NCBI RefSeq assembly: GCF_001429725.1 | Contig: NZ_LMHV01000012.1 | Span: 875-64,874 of the forward strand | DNA length: 64,000 bases | Origin: Rhizobium sp. Root708 | GTDB taxonomy: Bacteria > Pseudomonadota > Alphaproteobacteria > Rhizobiales > Rhizobiaceae | Reading direction: 5' to 3' | Shown here: in pieces, positions 1-8,580 of the stretch | Layout of the letters: each line of letters begins with the position of its first letter | Numbering within the stretch: the stretch's first letter is position 1 | Translations under genes and position numbers: made by a program | The notes under the pieces: model-generated | The model's input: the letters and a program-made list of their open reading frames with translations, nothing else | Told to the model about the DNA's origin: nothing | Databases searched by the model: none

Positions 1-93
1 GCCCATATCCACCGCCGCGCCTTCCTGAACGGCAACCGCACCGTCGTCTTCCCGGCAAGCCCGGGAAGCTATGCATCCGAGCGGATGGGCTAA
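1..93 (+). CDS. C-terminal fragment of an unidentified protein (cut by window edge)
   Basis: An open frame enters from the left edge and ends at a TAA at 91-93, giving 30 residues that end in SYASERMG. The codon choice (G/C-rich third positions) fits the genes around it, and no other frame covers this stretch better. I do not recognise the family from so short a tail. It lies about 100 bp ahead of the kinase/aminotransferase fusion on the same strand, so the two could be co-transcribed, but nothing here proves it. Confidence 0.4.
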   Translation, partial: AHIHRRAFLNGNRTVVFPASPGSYASERMG

Positions 94-190
94 GCCGGAC
101 AGGCACCTCTCCCGCGGGCATTCGATCTTGCCGATGGTAAGCATTTGATTATCTGCTTATCGTTGCGAATCGAATCGCGCGGGGGATTGC

Positions 191-3118
191 ATGACTGATG
201 AAACGCTTGCTCGGCGTCTTGAGCTTCCGCGTCCTGATGTATCGGCCGCGGACGCGTCGGATATTCTCCTGTCGCGGTACGGAATTTCGGGCGTCATCAC
301 CGAACTTGGAAGCCAGCAGGATCGGAATTATCGGGTCGAGACCGATGACCGCCGTTATGTCCTCAAGATTTGCCATATGGCCTACGAGACACTGGAGCTC
401 GAGGCGCAGAACGCAGCGATCCGGCACATCGCAGACCAGGCGGGCGCACCGCGCGTTCCCCAGGTCGTGCCTTCGGCCGACGGCCAGGATATCGTTGCCG
501 TTACCGTGCGCGAGCAGACGTTCCAGGTTCGGCTGCTCGAGTATCTGGATGGCGAAGGCCTGACCGGTCACAACCATCTGCCGGAAACATCGATCGCCGC
601 GCTCGGCGCGGTCTGCGCACGGCTTGCAAGATCGCTCGCGGACTTCAACCATCCCGGCCTTGATCGCAATCTGCAATGGGATCTGCGCCGGGCCGGCCCG
701 GTCGCGGTCCAGCTTTTGTCCGCGATAACGGACGGCGCCGCACGGGACCGGATCGCCAAGACGATGGTTTCGGCCGTACGCCGCATACAGCCCTTTGCCC
801 CGGCGCTTCGCCTGCAGGCCGTGCATCACGACGTGACCGGCGATAACGTCGTCTGCCATCGCGACGAACAGGGGCGGCCGATCCCGGATGGCGTGATCGA
901 TTTCGGCGACATCATTCGCGGTTGGCTGGTCGGCGACCTTGCAGTCACCTGCGCGTCGTTGCTCCATCAGGCCAACGGAAATCCCCTGAATGTGTTGCCT
1001 GCGGTCAGCGCATATCAGGAAGTCTATCCGCTCAAGATCGAGGAATTGAGGGCCCTTTGGCCGCTGGTGGTGGCGCGCGCCGTCATCCTGGTCGCCAGCA
1101 GCGAACAGCAGATTTCGATCGATCCCGACAATGATTACGTCCGCACCAACCTCGAACTGGAGCGGCGCATACTGGATACGGCGACATCACGGCCGTTCGA
1201 TCTCATGGAAGCCGCCGTTTTGAAGGCGGCGGGCACGGAGCCGACCACAGTCTCCACCGCCGATTGGCGGCCGCTCCTGCCTGATCTCGATATTGCTCAG
1301 ATCGAGTATGTTGACCTCGGTGTCCAGAGCCCCCACTTTGCCGCGGGCAACTGGATGCAAACGGATATGGACTGGCGCATCCTGGCCCGCGCCGCGGCGA
1401 ATGCCGGCGCTGCTGCAACGCGTTACGGTGAATACCGGCTTTCGCGCTCCGGTCTCCTCGCGGAGAAATCACCCGCCACCTATGCATTGCACTCGGATAT
1501 CTGCCTTCCTGCCGGCGTGGCAGTCGCCGCGCCGTTTGCCGGCAATATCGACTGGCAGAATCACCACCTGATCCTGGCCGGCGAGGGGATCTCCCTGCAC
1601 CTCGATGGCCTGGAGCTCGCGGTCGAGGCTGGAAGCACGGTCGAGGCCGGCGATGTGATTGGCGCCGTCTCCGGTGAGGCCTCCTCGCTCGGAGGGCTCC
1701 GGGTTCAGCTCTCGACCCTTCAGGGAACCGACGTACCGCTGTTCTGTACGCCGTCCGAGGCATTTGCCTGGGCCGCGCTTTGCCCTTCTCCGGCTGCGCT
1801 GCTGGGTGAAGGTGCCGAAGCGCCGAAACCGGCCGCCTCAAGTCTTCTCGCCAAGCGCCAGGCGCATTTCGCAAGCACGCAGAAGCACTATTATGCGACG
1901 CCGCCCGAGATGGAGCGCGGCTGGCGCGAGCACATGTTCGATGTCGAAGGCCGCGCCTATCTCGATATGGTCAACAACGTCAGCATCCTCGGCCACGGGC
2001 ATCCTCGGCTCGCGGAGGCAGTCGGTGATCAGTGGCTGAGGTTGAACACCAATTCACGCTTCCACTACGCTGCCGTCGCGGATTTTTCCGAACGACTGGC
2101 ATCGCTGGCACCGGAGGGTTTGGATACAGTCTTTCTCGTCAACAGCGGTTCGGAGGCCAACGATCTGGCGCTTCGGCTCGCATGGGCACATACCGGCGCC
2201 CGCAATATGCTGTGCCTTCTCGAGGCCTATCACGGCTGGTCGGTGGCGAGCGACGCCGTCTCGACGTCGATCGCCGACAACCCGCAGGCGCTGACGACGA
2301 GGCCCGCCTGGGTCCACCCGATAGCTTCGCCAAACACCTATCGCGGCGCGTTTCGCGGTCCCGATACGACCGGCGACTACCTTCTGGACGTCCTGGACAC
2401 CCTGGGAGACATCGAGTCGAGGGGCGAGGGACTGGCCGGCTTCATCGCCGAGCCGGTTTACGGCAATGCCGGCGGCATCGCGCTCCCGGATGGCTATCTC
2501 GCAGCGGTCTACGCGCAGATAAGGGCGCGGGGAGGGGTGTGCATCGCCGACGAGGTCCAGGTTGGCTACGGCCGGTTGGGCCACCACTTCTGGGGCTTCG
2601 AGCAGCAGGGCGTCGTGCCCGACATCATTACCATCGCTAAGGGCATGGGAAGCGGCCATCCGCTGGGCGCGGTGATCACGACGCGCGCCATTGCCGATTC
2701 GCTCGAGAAGGAAGGTTATTTCTTCTCGTCGACGGGCGGCAGCCCTGTGAGCTCCGTGGTTGGCATGACGGTCCTCGACATCATGGCTGACGAGGAATTG
2801 CAGCGGAACGCGCGCGAGGTGGGCGACCATCTGAAGAGCCGCTTGGCGGCCTTGATCGACCGCCATCACCTGATCGGCGCGGTTCACGGCATGGGACTTT
2901 ATCTCGGCGTCGAATTCGTTCGCGACCGCGAAACTCTCGAACCGGCCACCCGCGAGACGGCGGCGATATGCGCTCGCCTGCTCGATCTTGGCGTCATCAT
3001 GCAGCCGACCGGCGATCACCTGAATGTGTTGAAGATCAAGCCGCCGCTTTGCCTGTCGATGGAAAGCGCCGATTTCTTCGTGGACACGCTGGAAACCGCT
3101 CTGTCGGAGGGGTTCTGA
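191..3118 (+). CDS. Fusion of APH-like kinase, degenerate M23-like domain and class III PLP aminotransferase
   Basis: A 975-residue cytosolic protein (no signal peptide). Residues about 20-330 form an aminoglycoside/hydroxylysine-kinase-type domain: the catalytic loop is HHDVTGDN (D214, N219) followed by the metal-binding IDFGD. Residues about 440-530 resemble a lysostaphin/M23 beta domain (GSTVEAGDVIGAVSG), but the place of the family's HLHFE motif reads LRVQLS (503-508), so the zinc ligands are missing. Residues about 555-975 are a class III aminotransferase with the PLP lysine in ITIAKGMGSGHP (K817). Human hydroxylysine kinase and ethanolamine-phosphate phospho-lyase are separate relatives of the two ends, so a kinase-then-phospho-lyase route on an amino alcohol or hydroxylated amino acid is a fair inference; the substrate is unknown. 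The start ATG at 191 follows GGGGGATTGC. Confidence 0.85.
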   Translation: MTDETLARRLELPRPDVSAADASDILLSRYGISGVITELGSQQDRNYRVETDDRRYVLKICHMAYETLELEAQNAAIRHIADQAGAPRVPQVVPSADGQDIVAVTVREQTFQVRLLEYLDGEGLTGHNHLPETSIAALGAVCARLARSLADFNHPGLDRNLQWDLRRAGPVAVQLLSAITDGAARDRIAKTMVSAVRRIQPFAPALRLQAVHHDVTGDNVVCHRDEQGRPIPDGVIDFGDIIRGWLVGDLAVTCASLLHQANGNPLNVLPAVSAYQEVYPLKIEELRALWPLVVARAVILVASSEQQISIDPDNDYVRTNLELERRILDTATSRPFDLMEAAVLKAAGTEPTTVSTADWRPLLPDLDIAQIEYVDLGVQSPHFAAGNWMQTDMDWRILARAAANAGAAATRYGEYRLSRSGLLAEKSPATYALHSDICLPAGVAVAAPFAGNIDWQNHHLILAGEGISLHLDGLELAVEAGSTVEAGDVIGAVSGEASSLGGLRVQLSTLQGTDVPLFCTPSEAFAWAALCPSPAALLGEGAEAPKPAASSLLAKRQAHFASTQKHYYATPPEMERGWREHMFDVEGRAYLDMVNNVSILGHGHPRLAEAVGDQWLRLNTNSRFHYAAVADFSERLASLAPEGLDTVFLVNSGSEANDLALRLAWAHTGARNMLCLLEAYHGWSVASDAVSTSIADNPQALTTRPAWVHPIASPNTYRGAFRGPDTTGDYLLDVLDTLGDIESRGEGLAGFIAEPVYGNAGGIALPDGYLAAVYAQIRARGGVCIADEVQVGYGRLGHHFWGFEQQGVVPDIITIAKGMGSGHPLGAVITTRAIADSLEKEGYFFSSTGGSPVSSVVGMTVLDIMADEELQRNAREVGDHLKSRLAALIDRHHLIGAVHGMGLYLGVEFVRDRETLEPATRETAAICARLLDLGVIMQPTGDHLNVLKIKPPLCLSMESADFFVDTLETALSEGF

Positions 3119-3464
3119 TGCTTGCCGCGCTGCGTTAACCATTTAGGTCATTCTGAGTCTTTCCGATTTTTAATCAAATACCCCATTGCCGGAATCGGAC
3201 GCTGTTCTTATGTCTGGCTGCGAGCGACGGAAGTGTCTGTCGTCACACGAATTGCATAAAGACATGGTACACGTCTTCTAGTCAGTTCAGGTGTGGCGGA
3301 ATGATTTTTTCCCAATCGCCGACATTTTGACACGTTTCGGAATATGTTTCCGACAGACTGTCCGGTATTGTCTACTAATAATGTAGATTAAAGAAGACAG
3401 TCATCGCCGGTCCCGGCACGCTGGGGCCAACCGCAAGCACAACGCCAAACGAAAGGAACGAGAC
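3119..3464. other. 346 bp intergenic stretch, AT-richer than its surroundings
   Basis: No convincing gene is seen. The stretch contains an imperfect inverted repeat around 3260-3276 (AGACATG/CACGTCT), a small TCTAC/GTAGA dyad near 3371-3386, a TTGACA-like hexamer near 3328 without a clear -10 partner, and the first copy of the direct repeat AAGACAGTCA (3394-3403). It probably carries the promoter for the small ORFs that follow, but no element can be assigned with confidence. Confidence 0.4.
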
Positions 3465-3560
3465 ATGATGGAAATCGATATTCTTGCCGCGCTTCCGGGG
3501 CGTTGCGTGCTTGGAAATGACCGTCCGGGCGCCCTCTCCCGCCCGAACTGTCGAATGTGA
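3465..3560 (+). CDS. Candidate small protein or leader peptide, 31 residues
   Basis: Two consecutive ATG codons at 3465 and 3468 follow a good ribosome site (AAAGGAACGAGAC), and the frame stays open to TGA at 3558-3560. The product begins MMEIDILAALPGR and contains two cysteines. It has no signal peptide or membrane segment and matches no family I know. It is flanked by two copies of AAGACAGTCA (3394-3403 and 3583-3592). It could be a real small protein or a leader peptide for the 64-residue ORF downstream. The ribosome site is the main support. Confidence 0.35.
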   Translation: MMEIDILAALPGRCVLGNDRPGALSRPNCRM

Positions 3561-3635
3561 CCTAAGTCCCCCTCAACGGTTCAAGACAGTCAATTCGCCA
3601 TCGCCGACGCATTCAGCGCGGCAGGAGTTCTATGC

Positions 3636-3830
3636 ATGAAAAAAGAAGTTATCGAGTATGCGGGCGTTCCCGTCGGCATCGTCATCCCGGATGAGAACCG
3701 GCTCAAGTTTATCGCCGTGAAGTTTCACGTGCACGATCTGGACGAACAGCATTTCAGCTCGCCTGCCGAGGTGAAGCTTGCCATCCACGATCTGATGACG
3801 CGCCGCCATCCAAAACCGCTGCATGCCTGA
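3636..3830 (+). CDS. Small hypothetical protein, 64 residues
   Basis: A short soluble protein starting MKKEVIEYAGVPVGIVIPDE and ending RRHPKPLHA. It has no signal peptide, no membrane segment and no recognised domain; the pattern of a short beta-rich start (EYAGVPVGIVIP) and a charged helical end is all that can be seen. A hairpin with the look of a terminator follows at 3871-3900, which supports it as a real transcription unit. GCAGGAGTTCTATGC ahead of ATG 3636 supplies a GGAG ribosome site. Function unknown. Confidence 0.6.
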   Translation: MKKEVIEYAGVPVGIVIPDENRLKFIAVKFHVHDLDEQHFSSPAEVKLAIHDLMTRRHPKPLHA

Positions 3831-3870
3831 GAACCAGGCCTGCACTACTCTTAAGAGTTTCGAGATTTAA

Positions 3871-3908
3871 AGACCGGTCCCGCAGATGCAGGGCCGGTCT
3901 TGTGTTTT
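3871..3908 (+). terminator. Likely rho-independent terminator
   Basis: Arms AGACCGGTCC (3871-3880) and GGGCCGGTCT (3891-3900) pair over 10 positions with one T-G wobble around a 10-base loop, followed by TGTGTTTT. It separates the 64-residue ORF from the P1-family peptidase gene. Confidence 0.65.
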
Positions 3909-3951
3909 CAGGCCCCTTGGGCTCCTATCGCGCGCTCCGGCCATATGAAGG

Positions 3952-4968
3952 ATGCTGCGCGTGCCCAATCTTCTGACAGATATCGAGGGTGTTTCCGTCG
4001 GCCACGCGACCGATCTGCGCCTCGGTTCGGGCGTAACCGCAATCGTCTTCGACAAGCCTGCGGTGGCCTCTGGCGTGGTGCTTGGTGGCGCACCGGGCGG
4101 CCGAGATACCGCGCTCCTTGATCCCTCCATGACCGTCGGCGAGGTCGATGCCTTCGTGCTGTCAGGGGGCTCCGCATTCGGCCTAGATGCCGCCGGCGGC
4201 GTGCAGGCGGGCTTGCGCGAGGCGGGCAGGGGATTTCCGGTCGGCAACGTGCGCGTGCCGATCGTGCCGCAGGCAATTCTGATGGATTTGCTGAATGGCG
4301 GCGACAAGGACTGGGGCACGCATTCGCCATATAGGGAGATGGGCTACGACGCGTTTCGCGCTGCCACACCGGGAGCTTTCGCGCTCGGAACGATGGGTGC
4401 CGGGACGGGAGCGACGACGGCGACCTTCAAGGGCGGTCTTGGCTCGGCGAGTGCCGAAACGAGCAGCGGGCTTCGCGTCGCTGCGATCGTCGCCGTCAAT
4501 GCGCTCGGTTCCGCCACTGTCGGCAACGGCCCGCATTTCTGGGCGGCTCCATTCGAGCGAAACGGCGAGTTCGGCGGCTTGGGTTATCCCTCTTCGATCG
4601 AAGAGGGCGATGTCGCGATGCGTCTCAAGGGCATGAACACGACCGCGACGACAATTGGCGCGATCGTCACTGATGCGGCCATCACCAAGGCCGAGGCGCA
4701 TCGACTAGCGATCATGGCGCATGACGGGCTCGCGCGTGCCCTGTTGCCGGCGCATCTTCCGCTCGATGGAGACACGGTCTTCGCCGCATCGACGGGCGCT
4801 CGGCCGTGTCAGGGTATGGCTGACTTCCTCGAGCTCTGCCATCTCGCCACCCTGGTCATGGCTCGGGCAATAGCGCGCGGCGTGTATGAGGCAACGCCTC
4901 TTCCGGTCACGGGCGCACAGGAAGCCTGGAGCAGACGCTATCGCAATCGTCAGGGATCGCCTAAGTAA
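3952..4968 (+). CDS. P1 (S58) family aminopeptidase, DmpA-like
   Basis: A 338-residue member of the DmpA/BapA N-terminal-nucleophile group, which self-cleaves into two chains and removes N-terminal D-, L- or beta-amino acids from small peptides. Family hallmarks are visible: the start LLTDIEGVSVGHATD, the segment LSGGSAFGLDAAGGV, the GTMGAGTGA turn and the small-residue loop ahead of the predicted nucleophile (KGGLGSAS...AIVAVNALGSATVGN). There is no signal peptide, so it is probably cytosolic. A GTG at 3961 has a better-placed ribosome site (AAGGA at 3948-3952, 8 bases away) and may be the real start, nine bases inside the ATG given. It lies 31 bp ahead of a LysR gene in the same direction and near a peptide ABC transporter, which suggests a peptide catabolic role. 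Confidence 0.88.
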   Translation: MLRVPNLLTDIEGVSVGHATDLRLGSGVTAIVFDKPAVASGVVLGGAPGGRDTALLDPSMTVGEVDAFVLSGGSAFGLDAAGGVQAGLREAGRGFPVGNVRVPIVPQAILMDLLNGGDKDWGTHSPYREMGYDAFRAATPGAFALGTMGAGTGATTATFKGGLGSASAETSSGLRVAAIVAVNALGSATVGNGPHFWAAPFERNGEFGGLGYPSSIEEGDVAMRLKGMNTTATTIGAIVTDAAITKAEAHRLAIMAHDGLARALLPAHLPLDGDTVFAASTGARPCQGMADFLELCHLATLVMARAIARGVYEATPLPVTGAQEAWSRRYRNRQGSPK

Positions 4969-4999
4969 GGCGGAATTGCCTGCTGGCGGAGACAGTGAG

Positions 5000-5914
5000 A
5001 TGCAGATTCGGGCCCTGATGTATTTCGACGAGCTGGTGCGCACGAATTCCATGCGCCAGGCGGCCGAGAATCTGAATGTGGCACCGACGGCGATCAGCCG
5101 GCAGATCGAGAATCTCGAGTATCACTTCGGCGCACCGCTGGTCGAGCGCAGCGCGCGCGGCGTCAAGCTGACCGCGGCAGGCGAGCTGCTCGCCGCTCGC
5201 GCCGGTCGCACCTTGCGGGAGCTCGATCATGTCGGGCAGCTGATCGAGGATCTGAAGGGCCTGCAGCGGGGGCGCGTCAGCATCTACGCGAACGGCGCGA
5301 CCGTCGCAAACCTGCTGGCGCCGGCGCTGGCGGAGTTCAGCCTGAAATACCCGAAGCTTCGGTTCGAGGTGACGATAGCAAGTGCCCGGCAAGCGGTGGA
5401 GGCGGTCAATGCGGCCGAGGCCGATATCGCGATGATCCTGTTCGCGCCGCCGGTCTCCGGCACCAAGGTCCGGCTCCGCTCCGAAATCCATTATGACCTC
5501 ATCGTCTCTCCCCGGCACGCTGCGGCCGACAGGGAAGAAGTGCAACTCAAGGATATAGCCGACTATGCATTGGCGCTGCCGGATCAGTCTTTCGGATTTC
5601 GGCAGGCGCTCGATGCATTGCTGGAAAAGGCGGGCCTGTCTCCCGAGCCGGTCTTCGTCACCAGTTCCCTGGAGATGCTGAAGGAACTCGTCCTCAGCGG
5701 TGCGGCCGTAACCCTGCTGCCGGCGCTGACCGTGCGGCGCGAGATCGAAGCCGGGCAGTTGGTGGCGGTACCGCTTGCCGCAAGAAGCGCCATTCGAACG
5801 CATGTCGATCTATGCGTCGCCCCTGACCGTCAGCTGTCTTTCGCGGCGACGAAGCTCCTCGACTTCATCGAGCGCTTCATGCGGGAACGCCAAGGTGGTG
5901 AACGCAAGAGCTGA
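5000..5914 (+). CDS. LysR-type transcriptional regulator
   Basis: A 304-residue regulator. Residues 1-60 are the winged helix-turn-helix (LNVAPTAISRQIENLEYHFGAPLVERSARG), followed by a linker helix and a periplasmic-binding-like effector domain from about residue 90. The start at ATG 5000 is chosen because GGAG lies at 4987-4991 and the protein then begins at the HTH, as in most LysR proteins; a longer frame from 4886 would overlap the peptidase gene. It sits between the P1-family peptidase and the peptide transporter and most likely controls one or both; an inverted repeat at 5971-5992 is a possible binding site. The effector is unknown, plausibly a peptide or amide. Confidence 0.9.
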   Translation: MQIRALMYFDELVRTNSMRQAAENLNVAPTAISRQIENLEYHFGAPLVERSARGVKLTAAGELLAARAGRTLRELDHVGQLIEDLKGLQRGRVSIYANGATVANLLAPALAEFSLKYPKLRFEVTIASARQAVEAVNAAEADIAMILFAPPVSGTKVRLRSEIHYDLIVSPRHAAADREEVQLKDIADYALALPDQSFGFRQALDALLEKAGLSPEPVFVTSSLEMLKELVLSGAAVTLLPALTVRREIEAGQLVAVPLAARSAIRTHVDLCVAPDRQLSFAATKLLDFIERFMRERQGGERKS

Positions 5915-5970
5915 TCTTATGCCTTGCGTGAAAGACTAAATTCCGGTGTAGCTGTTTCCGCAACACTGAG

Positions 5971-5992
5971 CACACAATAACGACGTTGTGTG
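5971..5992. promoter_or_regulatory. Inverted repeat ahead of the peptide-transporter operon
   Basis: CACACAA (5971-5977) and TTGTGTG (5986-5992) form a perfect 7-bp dyad with an 8-base spacer, ending 64 bases before the start of the binding-protein gene. Size and place fit a LysR-type binding site, though a hairpin at the end of the lysR mRNA is also possible (no T-run follows). Confidence 0.4.
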
Positions 5993-6056
5993 TGCACGGT
6001 GTCGATGTCACTCTTACCGCAAAGTCCGGCTGCCGAGCAGCGCGAGACAGGGGAAC

Positions 6057-7589
6057 ATGATGGTCAAGGTTTCATGCGCGCTTTCTGCGCGTCTTGTTCG
6101 GCACATCTCTTTGGCGACTGCCTTCGGCTTGGCAACAGGCTTCCTCGGCCTGACCCCCGCCGAAGCCGCAAAGACGACGCTGAGCCTTGGCATGACGATC
6201 GAGCCGACAGGCCTTGATCCGACGATCGCGGCGCCGGTGGCGATCGGTCAGGTAACCTGGCAGAACGTCTTCGAGGGTTTGGTGAGCATCGACGAAAGCG
6301 GCAAGGTTCAGCCGCAGCTCGCCACGAGCTGGGAGATCTCGCCGGATGGCCTGACCTACACGTTCAAGCTTCAGACCGGCGTGTCGTTTCACGACGGTGA
6401 AGCCTTCGATTCGGCTGCGGCGAAATTCGCCCTCGAACGCGCGCGTGGTGCCGACTCGGTCAATCCGCAGAAGCGCTTCTTCGCATCCATCGCATCGATC
6501 GATACGCCCGATGCGGAAACATTGATCCTGCATCTCTCCGAGCCGACGGGCAGCCTTCTCTACTGGCTTGGCTGGCCGGCATCGGTAATGGTCGCGCCGA
6601 ATTCGGCAGCCGAGGACAAGACGAAACCTGTTGGCACCGGGCCGTTCAAGTTCGTCAACTGGGCCAAGGGCGACAAGGTCGAACTCGAGAAGAACCCGAC
6701 CTATTGGAACAAGGCGGTATCGCCGAAGCTCGACAAGGTGACGTTCCGCTTCATCGCCGATCCCCAGGCGCAGGCCGCGGCATTGAGATCCGGTGACGTG
6801 GACGCGATCCCCGAATTCGGTGCGCCGGAACTGATGAACTCCTTCAGCGACGACGCCAAGCTCGTCACGAAGATCGGCAACACCGAGCTGAAGGTCGTTG
6901 CTGGCATGAACAATGCAGCCAAGCCCTTCAGCGACAAGCGTGTGCGCCAGGCGCTGATGATGGCGATCGACCGCAAGACGATCGTCGATGGTGCTTGGTC
7001 CGGCCTTGGGACACCGATCGGTAGCCACTACACGCCCAATGACCCTGGCTATATCGACCTCACCGGCAAGCTGCCCTATGATCCGGAAAAGGCCAAGGCC
7101 CTGTTGGCGGAAGCCGGCTATCCAGATGGCTTTACCTTCACGATCAAGTCTCCGCAAATGGCCTATGCGCCCCGTAGCGCCCAGGTCATGCAGGCGATGC
7201 TGGCCGAGATCGGCGTGACTATGAACATCGAGCCCACGGAGTTTCCTGCCAAGTGGGTCCAGGATGTGATGAAGGACCGCAACTACGAGATGACCATCGT
7301 CGCCCATGCCGAGCCGATGGACATCGACATCTATGCGCGCGATCCCTACTACTTCAACTACAAGAATCCAGCTTTTAGCGGCCTGATGAAGAAGGTTCAG
7401 GAAACAACCGATCCGGCGGTGCAGGCAAAGCTCTACGGCGAGGCCCAGACCATCCTGGCGGAGGATGTTCCAGCGCTCTATCTTTTCGTCATGCCCAAGC
7501 TCGGCGTCTGGGACCGGAAGCTGAAAGGCTTGTGGGAAAACGAGCCGATCCCGTCGAACGTGCTGAGCGGCGTTTCCTGGGAAGAGTGA
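6057..7589 (+). CDS. Peptide-type (family 5) ABC transporter substrate-binding protein
   Basis: A 510-residue periplasmic solute-binding protein of the DppA/OppA family. It starts at one of two ATG codons (6057 or 6060) after AGGGGAAC, then has a signal peptide with a hydrophobic core (TAFGLATGFLGL) and a cleavage site near AEA/AKTT. The family motif region is clear: VTWQNVFEGLV, LATSWEISPDGLTYTFKL, VGTGPFKF and NPTYWNKA. It binds a peptide or related compound and delivers it to the two permeases encoded directly downstream. The nearby amidase and P1 peptidase hint that the ligand carries an amide or peptide bond. The exact ligand cannot be read from the sequence. Confidence 0.93.
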   Translation: MMVKVSCALSARLVRHISLATAFGLATGFLGLTPAEAAKTTLSLGMTIEPTGLDPTIAAPVAIGQVTWQNVFEGLVSIDESGKVQPQLATSWEISPDGLTYTFKLQTGVSFHDGEAFDSAAAKFALERARGADSVNPQKRFFASIASIDTPDAETLILHLSEPTGSLLYWLGWPASVMVAPNSAAEDKTKPVGTGPFKFVNWAKGDKVELEKNPTYWNKAVSPKLDKVTFRFIADPQAQAAALRSGDVDAIPEFGAPELMNSFSDDAKLVTKIGNTELKVVAGMNNAAKPFSDKRVRQALMMAIDRKTIVDGAWSGLGTPIGSHYTPNDPGYIDLTGKLPYDPEKAKALLAEAGYPDGFTFTIKSPQMAYAPRSAQVMQAMLAEIGVTMNIEPTEFPAKWVQDVMKDRNYEMTIVAHAEPMDIDIYARDPYYFNYKNPAFSGLMKKVQETTDPAVQAKLYGEAQTILAEDVPALYLFVMPKLGVWDRKLKGLWENEPIPSNVLSGVSWEE

Positions 7590-7631
7590 TCGTGGAGTTA
7601 GGATGAGGCGGGAAGCGGCAGGGAGCCTTGC

Positions 7632-8579
7632 ATGTTAGCGCTGGTGTCGCGCCGTCTCGCGGGCCTTCTCGTGACGCTCCTCGTCGTCTCGCTGCTGATT
7701 TTCGCGGTGATGGATCTTCTGCCGGGTGATCCCGCGTCGATCATGCTCGGCACGTCGGCATCGCCGGAAACACTGGCGGCGCTTCGCCACGACCTCGGCC
7801 TGGATCAGCCGTTGATCCTGCGATACGGCCGCTGGCTGGCGGGGGTCTTCATGGGCAACCTCGGGCAGTCCTACACTTACGGCGTGCCGGTTGCGGGATT
7901 GCTCGTCGAGCGGCTTGCGGTCACGCTGCCGCTTGCGCTGCTGGCAATCGTCCTGTCGATGCTGATCGCCATTCCGCTCGGCGTTGCCGCTGCATCCCGG
8001 CGCGGCGGTGTTGCCGACGTGATCGCTTCGGTCTTCTCGCAGCTTGGCATCGCGGTTCCGGCCTTCTGGATGGCTCTTCTCCTCATCATCCTGTTTTCGA
8101 CAACGCTCGGCCTCATGCCCGCTGGCGGTTTTCCGGGATGGAGCAGCGGTGTCTGGCCGGCGTTGCGTGCGCTGTTGATGCCGGCGATGGCGCTCGCATT
8201 GCCGCAGGCGGCCGTGCTGACGCGGGTGACGCGCTCCGCTGTGCTGGAGACCCTCCACGAGGATTTCACACGCACCGCGTTGGCAAAGGGGCTGTCTGCT
8301 CGCAAGGTCCTGTGGCGGCATTCCGTGCCGAATGCGCTGGTGCCGATCTTCACGATCCTTGGGCTGCAGTTCACCTTTCTCGTCGCCGGCGCGGTGCTGG
8401 TCGAGAATGTCTTCAACCTTCCCGGCCTCGGCCGTCTCGCCTATCAGGCGCTGTCGCAGCGCGACATCGTCGTCATGCAGGATGTCGTCCTGTTTTTTGC
8501 GGCACTGGTCATCATCATGAACTTCCTCGTTGATCTGTCCTATCTGGCGATCGATCCGCGGCTGCGAAAGGGGCTCTGA
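7632..8579 (+). CDS. Peptide ABC transporter permease, DppB/OppB type
   Basis: A 315-residue inner-membrane protein with about six membrane segments. The N-terminal signature SLLIFAVMDLLPGDPASIMLG and the EAA loop (TALAKGLSARKVLWRHSVPNA), where the ATPase docks, are typical of the DppB family. It begins 42 bp after the binding-protein gene and its stop is one base before the ATG of the second permease, so the genes form an operon. No ATPase gene of this type follows in the cluster; the permease pair must use an ATPase encoded elsewhere. Confidence 0.93.
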   Translation: MLALVSRRLAGLLVTLLVVSLLIFAVMDLLPGDPASIMLGTSASPETLAALRHDLGLDQPLILRYGRWLAGVFMGNLGQSYTYGVPVAGLLVERLAVTLPLALLAIVLSMLIAIPLGVAAASRRGGVADVIASVFSQLGIAVPAFWMALLLIILFSTTLGLMPAGGFPGWSSGVWPALRALLMPAMALALPQAAVLTRVTRSAVLETLHEDFTRTALAKGLSARKVLWRHSVPNALVPIFTILGLQFTFLVAGAVLVENVFNLPGLGRLAYQALSQRDIVVMQDVVLFFAALVIIMNFLVDLSYLAIDPRLRKGL

Positions 8580-8580
8580 G

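Noticed and set aside
191..3118. Frameshift or assembly join to explain the kinase-aminotransferase fusion
   Set aside because: The frame is continuous with consistent codon use, a linking domain lies between the two enzymes, and there is no internal start with a ribosome site at the domain border.
3327..3360. TTGACA near 3328 as a promoter for the small ORFs
   Set aside because: No acceptable -10 hexamer at 16-18 bases; left unassigned.
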